A stretch of 12,393 nt of DNA from contig NZUD01000048.1 of assembly GCA_002697005.1 (NCBI GenBank), positions 10,801 through 23,193 on the forward strand, given 5' to 3'. Below, in pieces: positions 1 to 6,720 of this stretch; positions within the stretch are counted from its first letter, which is position 1; each line of letters opens with the position of its first letter. The notes under the pieces were generated by a model. That model saw nothing but the letters and a program-made list of their open reading frames with translations. It searched no databases and was not told the DNA's origin. Both the position numbers and the translations under genes were made by a program. The DNA is from Chloroflexota bacterium. Its GTDB lineage: Bacteria > Chloroflexota > Dehalococcoidia > UBA3495.

Positions 1-34
1 GGGGTCTTTTTTCGTTGCAAGATTGGCGGTTGGG

Positions 35-574
35 TTAGCCTTCTCCGGTTAGGACTTGAACCACCTGTGGGGCCAATTCTTCAGCTCGGGTGCGGAGGGC
101 TTCTCTGGTCATGTTCTCGATTGGATGAGCGGTAAAGATAGTTGGGTAGTCTTCAGCGCCCCACATCTTGGCCATACCCTTCGCAGTCGGGATAAAACGG
201 TCGGTACAGATGGTGGCTGAGGGTATGCCGGCGTTCTCAACGTGAATCCCGTCGTGCACACTGCACGCACTGCAGGATCCTCAATCACCTATCGCGATAA
301 TCACGGAGTCAACCTTCTCAGTGAGCTCTTTCAACGCCGTGGGGTCGGCGGGTCGGGAGGCGCTGGGTTTACGGTGCCACTCGACGTCGGTTATCTCATA
401 GCGCGTCCGCAGGACCTCTGCCAGTTCTTCCAGGAGGACATCTGCATTGCGTTTACTGTCGTCGATTATCCCCAGCCGGGTGCCGGCCAGGCTGGCCAGA
501 CGGGGCGCTCCGTCGAAAGGAGCAATGATGGGCTGGGTGACCGGGTTCACCAGTACATGTTCGCTCTGGGCCAT
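35..574 (-). CDS. UGSC-family selenoprotein, read through in-frame TGA (Sec98)
   Basis: A single reading frame of 179 codons is interrupted only by TGA at 281-283; reading it as selenocysteine gives G-D-U98-G-S-C101-S-A-C104-S-V-H-D, the hallmark of the UGSC family. Both sides are clearly one protein: before it lies an alpha/beta N-terminal part (a hydrophobic strand VIIAIGD leads straight into the Sec), after it a conserved-looking part containing HVENAGIPSATICTD. A Rossmann-like redox fold is inferred, with U98 and C101 as a U-x-x-C selenenylsulfide pair. Family members are putative thiol/selenol oxidoreductases; substrate unknown. The ATG at 574 is chosen because GAGGGAG lies just upstream; the open frame extends to 739 but the extra 55 residues overlap the neighbour's end and look non-coding. 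The true stop is TAA at 35-37. A SECIS-like hairpin lies just after the TGA. It follows the gene ending at 691 by 116 nt, probably its partner. The alternative, a nonsense mutation, is unlikely because the codon falls exactly on the family's Sec site. Confidence 0.88.
253..267 (-). promoter_or_regulatory. Bacterial SECIS-like hairpin after the TGA codon
   Basis: In the mRNA sense, CGTGCA (267-262) pairs with TGCACG (258-253), a perfect 6-bp stem closed by a GTG loop (261-259); opening the last pair gives a 5-nt AGTGT loop. The loop lies 20-22 nt after the TGA, almost the same distance as the G/U-containing loop of the E. coli fdhF SECIS. A weaker lower stem with bulges (275-277 with 247-249) can extend it. 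This is the position where SelB must bind to deliver Sec-tRNA. A competing hairpin (274-270 with 266-262) overlaps it. The hairpin also codes for protein, so part of its pattern could be chance. Confidence 0.65.
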
Positions 575-590
575 TTGACTCCCTCTCAGT

Positions 591-606
591 GTGCCGGTTT
601 CGGCAC
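591..606 (-). promoter_or_regulatory. Perfect hairpin in the UGSC leader, next to the RBS
   Basis: In mRNA sense GTGCCG-AAAC-CGGCAC forms a perfect 6-bp GC-rich stem with a tetraloop. It ends 16 nt before the ATG at 574, just upstream of the GAGGGAG ribosome-binding site. It could set translation or protect the 5' end of the message; no run of U follows, so it is not a normal terminator. Function is inferred from position only. Confidence 0.4.
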
Positions 607-624
607 TTTCAAACTCGTCTCTCA

Positions 625-652
625 ATTGTACAGTATCGCCCGCGTCAGTGAA
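625..652 (-). promoter_or_regulatory. Possible sigma-70-like promoter for the UGSC gene
   Basis: On the minus strand TTCACT (652-647) and TACAAT (630-625) are separated by 16 nt. The -10 matches TATAAT at five of six bases; the -35 matches four of six. Transcription would begin near 618, about 44 nt before the ATG and upstream of the leader hairpin. The gene could equally be read through from its upstream neighbour. Confidence 0.3.
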
Positions 653-690
653 TATTTTCTGATTCGTGCAATACTCAATCTGCCGTCTGT

Positions 691-1749
691 CTACCTGATT
701 TTTTTGGTGACGGCCGTGGACCCTACTTTGGGGCCCCAACTCGGAATCACTGAGGACATATTCGATTCTTCGCCTCCGGCGAAGACCAGTAGGATATCGT
801 CGGGTTCAGGGATCAACGGAATCATCGTTTCGCTGTCACTCTGTTCAAGGTCGCCTTTCAGGACCATGGCCGCTTTGAGATCCGCGACGGACCGCTGGGT
901 GCGGGTGAAGATGTAGTCTTTTATCTGGGCTTTGGTCCAGTCCTTCCAGAGGTTGGAGTTACCAGCTATTGTCACTACGATTTGGCCTTGCCGGACACCG
1001 ATTCCGGTGTCGCCCACCGAACCCGATGTGGACATGTTACTGCCCAAGCTAGATGCCACGTCGGCGATAGCCATCATGATGGGCTCCGGGTGGCCAACGG
1101 CCCTGATCTGGCGGGGAGACTCGCCAGCGAACACGGTGACTGTGCTCTCTTGTAGAGAGAAACCACGCTCCACGTGCAACGGCGTCCAATGAGTCTCGGT
1201 GTCGGCTTCGGCGATGCAATAGGTGTACTTGCCTGGGTGGCCGATGACGCTCCGGTCAAAGACGCCAGGTATGGCGGCGCAGGCGTTCATCAGGATTAAC
1301 CGCACAGCCCGGCCGATGGTGGCATTGGCCCGGTTACCGGGGCCGAACAGGTTGTTACGTGAGTTAATATTTAGTTCTTTCGCCATCGGGCCGTTCACGA
1401 TCGACAATATGGCGGAGCCGCCCATGCTGGAAGACGGGCCTACAAGGTTAAAGATGGGCTCCAACATGGCTTCGGTGGCGGCCAACACCACCGGCATGTA
1501 CTCTGGTAGACATCCAGCCATCACCGCGTTGGAGGCTACCTTGCCGACGGTTATCTCGCGCCGGCGTTCAGGTAGTTCGCCGACTACCTCATCGGCAGGT
1601 CGGCCGGAATGTTCGATGAATTCTCCGACACGTTGTTCAGTGGGAGGTACAACCGGTAGACCGTCGGTCCAGCCCAACTCATAGCAGCGCTCGATGGCCT
1701 CCAAGGCTGAGTCCCAATGGACAGTAGTGGTATCGCCTGGTTCAGGCAA
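691..1749 (-). CDS. Conserved protein of unknown function, probable partner of the UGSC selenoprotein
   Basis: A 352-residue soluble protein with no signal peptide or clear membrane segment. I do not recognise a characterised function. Conserved-looking blocks are GWTDGLPVVPPT (residues 26-37), VGKVASNAVMAGCLPEYMPVV (about 68-88), a Gly/Ser-rich stretch GPSSSMGGSAILSIVNGP (104-121), NNLFGPGNRANATIGRA (132-148) and a C-terminal hydrophobic strand ending in FAGGEES. Proteins with the GLPVVPPT opening are, from memory, found next to UGSC genes, so a shared redox or reductive pathway is likely; this is an inference. It lies directly upstream of the UGSC gene on the same strand. The TTG at 1749 is preferred since GGAGG stands 8 nt before it; a TTG at 1773 would add eight residues but its ribosome-binding site is only 2 nt away. 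Cysteines are scattered, with no CxxC. Confidence 0.72.
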   Translation of the reverse strand: MPEPGDTTTVHWDSALEAIERCYELGWTDGLPVVPPTEQRVGEFIEHSGRPADEVVGELPERRREITVGKVASNAVMAGCLPEYMPVVLAATEAMLEPIFNLVGPSSSMGGSAILSIVNGPMAKELNINSRNNLFGPGNRANATIGRAVRLILMNACAAIPGVFDRSVIGHPGKYTYCIAEADTETHWTPLHVERGFSLQESTVTVFAGESPRQIRAVGHPEPIMMAIADVASSLGSNMSTSGSVGDTGIGVRQGQIVVTIAGNSNLWKDWTKAQIKDYIFTRTQRSVADLKAAMVLKGDLEQSDSETMIPLIPEPDDILLVFAGGEESNMSSVIPSWGPKVGSTAVTKKIR

Positions 1750-1757
1750 AGTAGTTT

Positions 1758-1762
1758 CCTCC
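1758..1762 (-). promoter_or_regulatory. Ribosome-binding site that decides a TTG start
   Basis: GGAGG in the minus-strand sense with an 8-nt spacer to TTG at 1749-1747. It lies inside the longer open frame that begins with TTG at 1773, so it argues for the shorter protein. Confidence 0.55.
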
Positions 1763-1920
1763 GATTGATTCAAAACCTTCTTCGCTCACCTTCTTTCTAG
1801 GTGAACCGAAGAATCTGGTTGCCGTGGTGAGGGCACGTTTGGCTCAGAGAAGGCGACCGGAAAACCGACCTTATATGCTCCTAGCTATTCTAGTCTCTCA
1901 GAGAGGATGCCCGCTCTAAA

Positions 1921-1946
1921 CCTTGCCCACTCTTGAGGGGGCAAGG
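1921..1946 (-). terminator. Hairpin terminator after the NHL gene
   Basis: CCTTGCCC (1921-1928) pairs with GGGCAAGG (1939-1946): an 8-bp perfect stem, 10-nt loop. It begins 41 nt past the stop of the NHL gene. In the minus sense the stem is followed by TTTAGAG, a weak U tract; on the plus strand TTTT follows after four bases. It separates the NHL gene from the UGSC pair. The rest of 1774-1987 (about 210 nt) holds no gene that I can support; TAGAAT and TATAAG near 1870-1895 could be -10 boxes, but I find no matching -35. Confidence 0.55.
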
Positions 1947-1987
1947 GACCTTTTCGAAGTTGGCCGATTACGTCTGACGGTCGTTAG

Positions 1988-2935
1988 CTACTTGGCCAGC
2001 GTGTACTTGGACAGCGATCGTAGTTCTTTGGGTGGGGTCATGTGGGACCCGCGGATCGTGAAGGATACCTCAGCTACGTAGATGGAACCCTGGGAGTCTA
2101 CGGCGATGCCATGAGGGGCTATGAATTGACCTGGCCCCTCCCCTTCGTTTACATCGCCGAACTGGCTGACCAGGTCGCCCTTCAGGTCGAAGATGGAAAC
2201 GCGGTGTCCTAGGCCTGGGGCATCGTCTACGCCGCCCATGCCGTTAAGCTCACCAACGTAGATATGTTCTCCCCAGAGGACCATCGAGTCAGGCCTGTGG
2301 ATGTTGCTCCACATGGTCTGGAATTTGCCGTCAGTGTCGAAGATTTGAATCCGGTGGGCTTCACGGTCAACTACATACACGTTGGCGTTGCTGTCGATTG
2401 CTATGTTATGAGGGCGGATGAACTGGCCGGCGTCAATGCCAGGGCTGCCCCAGGAGAACTTGTATTCGCCGGTGCCGGTGTAGACGTGGATTCGGGAGTT
2501 GCCGTACCCGTCTGACACATATATATCGCCGTTCCCTGGGTGGATCGCGGCCGACGTGGGCCGGTTGAATGGCTCACCACTCCAGCGTGCTGCGGGCTTG
2601 TTGCGTTCACCGATCTCCATCAGCTTCTCTCCGGAGGCACTGAACTTCTGGATGGTGTGTATACCGTCATCGGCGCAGAGTAGGGAGTCGTCGTGAGCTA
2701 TGTACAGGCCGTGGGTCCGGTCGGCGCTGAAGTCACCTTTCCCGAATGACCGGATGTAGTTGCCGTCGCGGTCCAGAACGATGATCGGCTCCTCCCCGCG
2801 GGTGAGCACGAACACGTTGTCCTGTGAGTCTATGGCCACACCCGGACATTCTTTGAAAGTCATGCCGCTGGGCAACTTGGCCCAGCCCGGAACAAAGTTA
2901 TATCGGAAATCGCCCTTACCGTAGACGTCTGGCAT
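1988..2935 (-). CDS. NHL-repeat six-bladed beta-propeller protein (peptidyl-alpha-amidating-lyase-like)
   Basis: A 315-residue protein built almost entirely of NHL-type repeats: successive units of the form P-x-(G/N)-(V/I)-A-(V/I)-D-S-x-x-x-(V/I)-Y-V followed by a short strand ending in F-D-x-x-G. Clear copies include PHNIAIDSNANVYVVD, the following HRIQIFDTDGKF, and PHGIAVDSQGSIYVAE near the C-terminus. The family resembles the lyase domain of peptidylglycine amidating enzymes and many bacterial propellers, but the closeness is structural and a catalytic role here is unproven; binding or scaffold roles are equally possible. There is no signal peptide, so a cytoplasmic location is likely. The ATG at 2935 is preferred over a GTG at 2944 because AAAGG stands nine bases ahead of it. 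The gene has its own promoter (3030-3058) and a terminator behind it, so it appears monocistronic. Confidence 0.8.
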   Translation of the reverse strand: MPDVYGKGDFRYNFVPGWAKLPSGMTFKECPGVAIDSQDNVFVLTRGEEPIIVLDRDGNYIRSFGKGDFSADRTHGLYIAHDDSLLCADDGIHTIQKFSASGEKLMEIGERNKPAARWSGEPFNRPTSAAIHPGNGDIYVSDGYGNSRIHVYTGTGEYKFSWGSPGIDAGQFIRPHNIAIDSNANVYVVDREAHRIQIFDTDGKFQTMWSNIHRPDSMVLWGEHIYVGELNGMGGVDDAPGLGHRVSIFDLKGDLVSQFGDVNEGEGPGQFIAPHGIAVDSQGSIYVAEVSFTIRGSHMTPPKELRSLSKYTLAK

Positions 2936-3029
2936 GGTGTGCACCTTTCGTTATCGAATTTTGGCTGCGGTTGCTGCCCGAACGGACGTGGAAACAAGCT
3001 TTGAGCGGCGTTATCCGACGGGCATGGAT

Positions 3030-3058
3030 ATCCTAAGTCTGGCCGAATCTGGTGTCAA
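3030..3058 (-). promoter_or_regulatory. Strong sigma-70-like promoter of the NHL gene
   Basis: On the minus strand a perfect TTGACA (3058-3053), an ideal 17-nt spacer and TAGGAT (3035-3030). Transcription would start near 3023, giving a leader of about 88 nt. It is the best promoter match in the window and lies entirely in the gap between the VOC gene and the NHL gene. Confidence 0.6.
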
Positions 3059-3101
3059 TGGCTAAGACGAGGCCTGTTTTAAAAGGCACGGTTAGGTAGT
3101 G

Positions 3102-3470
3102 TCAGGTGGCGTTCGGGTCGACTTGGAAAAGACCGATTGGATTGCCCTCGGTGTCGTTACAGACGGCGGAATAACCGACCTCAGGGATGGCTATTTTGGG
3201 CCTCACCAGCGTGCCGCCATTGGCCTGGATTTTGGTTATAAAGTCGTCAACCGAAGCGACATCTATGAAGTTGACACCGGTGAAGCCGAATTCTGGTCGA
3301 CCAGTGATGGCTCCATCGATGCCGGCCTCGCCTTCCCTACCTGTGATGGCGAGCCAATAATCATCCGGCCCGTCCCATTTATGCATATCCCAGCCAAAAA
3401 CTTCAGAGTAGAACTTGGTAGCCCTCGCTAGCTCATCGGCATATATTTCAAAATGTACAACGCGGGGCAA
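3102..3470 (-). CDS. VOC-superfamily (glyoxalase/dioxygenase-like) protein
   Basis: A 122-residue single-unit VOC protein: an N-terminal beta-strand with VVHFEIYADE, then the helix RATKFYSEVFGWD, and the typical end module EGNPIGLFQVDP. This arrangement is that of the group described as related to lactoylglutathione lyase. H6 and E8 are in the first strand, but the closing strand has Q where metal-binding members carry Glu, and no second His is obvious, so a metal enzyme is not assured. The start is TTG at 3470, supported by a textbook AGGAGG six bases upstream. It lies 100 nt behind the GMC gene on the same strand and may be cotranscribed with it; a role in the same pathway is only suggested. 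Confidence 0.82.
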   Translation of the reverse strand: MPRVVHFEIYADELARATKFYSEVFGWDMHKWDGPDDYWLAITGREGEAGIDGAITGRPEFGFTGVNFIDVASVDDFITKIQANGGTLVRPKIAIPEVGYSAVCNDTEGNPIGLFQVDPNAT

Positions 3471-3570
3471 AATTGTCCTCCTGGGGCGGTGTTGACTTGA
3501 AGGGAATCGCCCTATCCTGGCCTTCCTGAGTCGGGACGGGAGACGGAACTTGTTAAAGGCTGACGGCTAG

Positions 3571-5166
3571 CTACTTCAGAACCTGCCCGCCTTCGCCCTT
3601 CAGGTAGTCGGCTGTCCGCAACGCCAGGGCCTGGATCGTCGGTGTAGGATTAATACAGGCACTGGTAGTGAAGATGCTGCCGTCAATGATGAATAGGTTG
3701 GAGACGTCATGGGTGCGCCCCCATCGGTCCACCACCGAGGTCTCTGGGTTTTCCCCCATCCGGGCGGTGCCCAGCAGATGCCAGCCAGCGTTACGGCGCA
3801 AGGGTTGAGCGACTGTCTTCTTAGCTCCAGCGGCCTCAAGAACCTCGGTGGCCCGGGCGACAGCGTGGTCTAGCATCTTGGACGTGTTTTCGCTGACGGT
3901 GTAGTGCAGCTTGGGCGCAGGGATGCCGTCGCTGTCAGTCAGTTCAGGGTCTAAGGTGACCATGTTGTGTTCTTCTGGCAAGTCCTCGGTCATGATGGTG
4001 ATGCTAATCATGTGCCCGAAGCGCTCCTTGAACTCGTCATGGTGACTTTCGCCCCAGGCGACTTTTTGCCCCACTAGACTGCCGATGGCGGCCGGTAGCG
4101 GAGCGTCGGTGTAGGCCAGGACCTGTAGGTCGTAACCTCGGATGAAATCGTGGTCTGGGTTTGTCTCGTAGAACTCTTGGCTGAGCATTGTACTTCCCCT
4201 GGGGCCGCCGGGTTCTTCGTCAAGGTCCTGTTCGAAGATGCCCACAACAGAACCTACTGGGTGATGCATAAGACACTTACCGACCAGGCCGCTGCTATTA
4301 GCCAGTCCGTTGGGGAACGAGGCAGATTTAGAGTTGAGCAGCAGGCGGGCGGTACCTACTCCGTTACAAGCTAGCACGACAACCTTGGCTCTTTGCTCCT
4401 TCAATTCACCGTCTTGGTAATAGAGCGCTCCAGTAGCATTCCCAGACTCGTCCACCGTTATCTCTCGGACCCTGGCGTAGGTCTCTAGCCTAGCGCCTCC
4501 CTTGATCGCAGGCGGCCAGTATGTAAGATCAGCGGAAGCAAACGAACGCAGATAACCACCCACGTCAGGGTCTCTGTCATGATGACGGATGGACGAAATG
4601 GCGGTGTCGGAAGCCCACCAGTGCCAACCCAGCTTGTCGAAGGCCTTGGCCAACAACTGGCCGCTCTTTCTGATAGATAGGGGAGGACAGGGACGTTCCG
4701 GTTTCTCCGGATACGCCGGGTCTCCATTGAGCCCGGAGACACCCATCATACGGTCGTTTTCATCGTAGTAGGGCTCAAGCTCTTCGTAGCTGACTGGCCA
4801 GTCGTCGGCCACTCCTTCTAGCGTCTTGACCCGGAAGTCGGATGGGTGGAAGCGCGGGAAATGGGCACCCCAGTGAATCAGGCTGCCTCCGACGGCGTTG
4901 TACATGAGCGGCGCGATCGGCGTCTCATCTTCGTTGATCGGATAGTCTTCCGGCAGGCCCCGAAATCCGGGGTCTGGATGGAAATCCGTCTGCCAATGTA
5001 TATGGGCTGTGGCCTCCGATACGGGGAACGCGTCGGTGGGTACCCATCCTCCCTGCTCCAGGCATACAACGTTGATGCCGGCCTGTGCCAGGCTCCAGGT
5101 GAACGCTGCGCCAGACGCTCCTGCTCCGACTACAAGTACGTCGGCGATGTCATTGTTACTTGTCAT
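3571..5166 (-). CDS. GMC-family FAD-dependent oxidoreductase
   Basis: A 531-residue flavoprotein. The N-terminus is a Rossmann dinucleotide-binding motif VVGAGASGAAF (G14, G16, G19) ending in an acidic strand residue in VVCLEQGG, then the GMC signature region around YNAVGGSLIHWGAHFPRF. The C-terminal GMC domain has HLLGTARMG and INPTPT: H463 and N506 are 43 apart, matching the His-Asn active-site pair of choline-oxidase-like members. It should oxidise an alcohol or sugar-like hydroxyl to a carbonyl, using FAD and an unknown electron acceptor. No twin-arginine or secretion signal is present, so it is cytoplasmic. Start: ATG at 5166 with GAGGT six bases ahead. It sits 100 nt downstream of a thiolase, with a strong hairpin between them, and 100 nt ahead of the VOC gene. 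Substrate cannot be told from sequence. Confidence 0.88.
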   Translation of the reverse strand: MTSNNDIADVLVVGAGASGAAFTWSLAQAGINVVCLEQGGWVPTDAFPVSEATAHIHWQTDFHPDPGFRGLPEDYPINEDETPIAPLMYNAVGGSLIHWGAHFPRFHPSDFRVKTLEGVADDWPVSYEELEPYYDENDRMMGVSGLNGDPAYPEKPERPCPPLSIRKSGQLLAKAFDKLGWHWWASDTAISSIRHHDRDPDVGGYLRSFASADLTYWPPAIKGGARLETYARVREITVDESGNATGALYYQDGELKEQRAKVVVLACNGVGTARLLLNSKSASFPNGLANSSGLVGKCLMHHPVGSVVGIFEQDLDEEPGGPRGSTMLSQEFYETNPDHDFIRGYDLQVLAYTDAPLPAAIGSLVGQKVAWGESHHDEFKERFGHMISITIMTEDLPEEHNMVTLDPELTDSDGIPAPKLHYTVSENTSKMLDHAVARATEVLEAAGAKKTVAQPLRRNAGWHLLGTARMGENPETSVVDRWGRTHDVSNLFIIDGSIFTTSACINPTPTIQALALRTADYLKGEGGQVLK

Positions 5167-5183
5167 TTTCGTACCTCATATGC

Positions 5184-5217
5184 GTATGGGCACCCCGATT
5201 TCCCGGGATGCCCATAC
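5184..5217 (-). repeat. Intercistronic hairpin between thiolase and GMC genes
   Basis: GTATGGGCA (5184-5192) is a perfect inverted repeat of TGCCCATAC (5209-5217); the 16-nt loop contains CCC and GGG that can add three more pairs. It starts 49 nt past the thiolase stop and ends 17 nt ahead of the GMC start codon. No run of U follows in the minus sense, so it is not an ordinary intrinsic terminator; it may stabilise the upstream message, partly terminate transcription, or hold a regulator-binding site. Confidence 0.5.
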
Positions 5218-5266
5218 AGTTGTTCATATCCGTGCCGGCGGTTGAAAGCAGTCAACTGTTCGTCTG

Positions 5267-6463
5267 CTACTTCCGCTCGAACATGGCAGCCACGCCTTGT
5301 CCTCCTCCCACGCACATTGTCTCCAGGCCGAATTGGGCGTCGCGCTGCTCCATCTCGTTCAACAAGGTCGTCAAGATGCGAGCGCCGGTGGCGGCGATGG
5401 GATGTCCCAGGGAAATCCCCGAGCCATTAACGTTCAGGTTGTCCTCATTGGGCAGCTTCCACTCGCGGAGTACCGCCAACACCTGGGCGGCGAATGCCTC
5501 GTTGAGTTCAATCACGCCCATATCTGTTAATGACATGCCAGTCTTTTCCATGAGCTTACTCACTGCCGGCACTGGACCGATTCCCATAGTTGCGGGGTGG
5601 CAGCCCGTGACTACCCAGCCCTTGAGGAACCCCATGGGCTCGAGACCTAGTTCTTCCAGTTTGTCTTCAGCCACGACCATGCAGACTGATGCGGCGTCGT
5701 TCTGGCTGCTGGCGTTTCCGGCTGAGACCGAGCCGTCTTTCATCACAGGACGTAGGCGGCCTAAGACTTCCATAGAGGAGTCGCCCCTGGGTCCTTCGTC
5801 CTTATCGAAGATTAACGGGTCACCGCGACGCTGAGGAATTTCGATGGGTACGATCTGCGAGTCGAACTTGCCGGTTTCTTGGGCTGCAACTGCGCGTTGG
5901 TGACTGCGCAAGGAATACTCGTCCTGTTCTTCCCGGGAAATCTCATACTGTTTGGCCAGGTTCTCGGCGGTCTCCACCATTCCGCTGATATAGCCGAACC
6001 GGTCTTCTGGAGAGATAGTCTCTCGGGCTCGGGCCAAACGGTCGTGGAGTGTGACAGAGCCGAATCGGGCGCCCCAGCGGGATTCGTTTACATAAAACTC
6101 GGCGTTACTCATGCTCTCAACGCCGCCTGCAATTACAACGTCGGCATTCTCGGTTTGAACCATCATGCAGGCGTTCAAGATGGCTTGGAGCCCCGAAGAA
6201 CAGCGCCGGTCTAGTTGATAACCGGGCACTTCGATCGGAAGCCCGGCTTTGAGCAGAGCCAAACGGCCGATAGCCGGGTTCTCACCGCTGGGATACCCAT
6301 GGCCCAGAATCACATCGTCCACTTTGGCCGGATCCAGCTTGCTACGCTCCAAGGTTTCTTTGATCACCGTGCAGGCTAGTTCTTCAGCTGGGATATCCTT
6401 GAGGGCTCCGCCGAAATTGCCCACGGCAGTCCTGACTGGTGAAACGATGGCTACGCGTCGCAT
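5267..6463 (-). CDS. Thiolase (acetyl-CoA acyltransferase family)
   Basis: A 398-residue thiolase of normal family length. Catalytic signatures are all present: the acyl-accepting nucleophile C88 in DRRCSSGLQ, NEAFA at 321-325, H354 in GHPIAATGAR, and the second cysteine C384 in MCVGGGQG. It should cleave or form acyl-CoA/acetyl-CoA by Claisen chemistry: thiolytic end of beta-oxidation or acetoacetyl-CoA synthesis. Which chain length is handled cannot be decided. The start ATG at 6463 has AGGAG five bases ahead. No partner beta-oxidation genes (hydratase, dehydrogenase) lie nearby; instead a GMC flavoprotein follows, 100 nt on. A good promoter candidate sits at 6501-6530, so this is probably the first gene of a thiolase-GMC-VOC unit. 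Confidence 0.93.
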   Translation of the reverse strand: MRRVAIVSPVRTAVGNFGGALKDIPAEELACTVIKETLERSKLDPAKVDDVILGHGYPSGENPAIGRLALLKAGLPIEVPGYQLDRRCSSGLQAILNACMMVQTENADVVIAGGVESMSNAEFYVNESRWGARFGSVTLHDRLARARETISPEDRFGYISGMVETAENLAKQYEISREEQDEYSLRSHQRAVAAQETGKFDSQIVPIEIPQRRGDPLIFDKDEGPRGDSSMEVLGRLRPVMKDGSVSAGNASSQNDAASVCMVVAEDKLEELGLEPMGFLKGWVVTGCHPATMGIGPVPAVSKLMEKTGMSLTDMGVIELNEAFAAQVLAVLREWKLPNEDNLNVNGSGISLGHPIAATGARILTTLLNEMEQRDAQFGLETMCVGGGQGVAAMFERK

Positions 6464-6500
6464 GATTACTCCTAGAAAGCCCCTGAAAATTGTTCCCGTA

Positions 6501-6530
6501 ATGATAACGGTTTTGCCGCGGATGTGTCGA
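6501..6530 (-). promoter_or_regulatory. Probable promoter of the thiolase gene
   Basis: Minus-strand TCGACA (6530-6525; five of six to TTGACA), an 18-nt spacer and TATCAT (6506-6501; five of six to TATAAT). Start of transcription is expected near 6494, leaving a short leader of about 30 nt before the ATG at 6463. Confidence 0.5.
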
Positions 6531-6575
6531 CTGAACAGGGTACGTTTTGGTCAAATCCAAGTCTGAGAAAATAGA

Positions 6576-6623
6576 AAAAGGCCAAGTCTCGTTTGCTCTC
6601 TCGACAAATAGACACGGCCTTTT
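6576..6623 (-). terminator. Possible terminator between threonine synthase and thiolase
   Basis: AAAAGGCC (6576-6583) and GGCCTTTT (6616-6623) are inverted repeats separated by 32 nt. In the minus sense the second arm runs into TTTTTCTATTTTC, a good U tract. The long loop is unusual. It lies about 100 nt past the threonine synthase stop and before the thiolase promoter, where a terminator makes sense. The remainder of 6464-6720 shows no gene. Confidence 0.35.
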
Positions 6624-6720
6624 CATAGGGGTTTGGGAGAATCATGTTAACGGCTATGTCCTAGACGGAACAATGGGGTAATGTCAGCCCAGTCCCGTCC
6701 GAGTGCGCAAGAAAGCCGCT

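Noticed and set aside
1..34. Possible terminator at the left edge after the selenoprotein stop
   Set aside because: No stem can be formed in the bases available.
35..739. Two separate genes or a nonsense pseudogene split at 260-283
   Set aside because: Both fragments are in one frame and the TGA lies exactly at the Sec site of the UGSC motif, with a suitable hairpin behind it; decay would not place the stop there.
242..916. A 224-codon plus-strand open frame
   Set aside because: It lies opposite the selenoprotein gene and the end of its partner, shows low-complexity, unfamily-like sequence, and has no ribosome-binding site.
3102..3104. TGA stop of the VOC gene as a second Sec codon
   Set aside because: The protein already has the full family length and end motif, and there is no meaningful extension beyond it.
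5160..5834. A 224-codon plus-strand open frame across the thiolase end
   Set aside because: Ser/Pro-rich shadow of the thiolase gene, which has all catalytic residues on the other strand.
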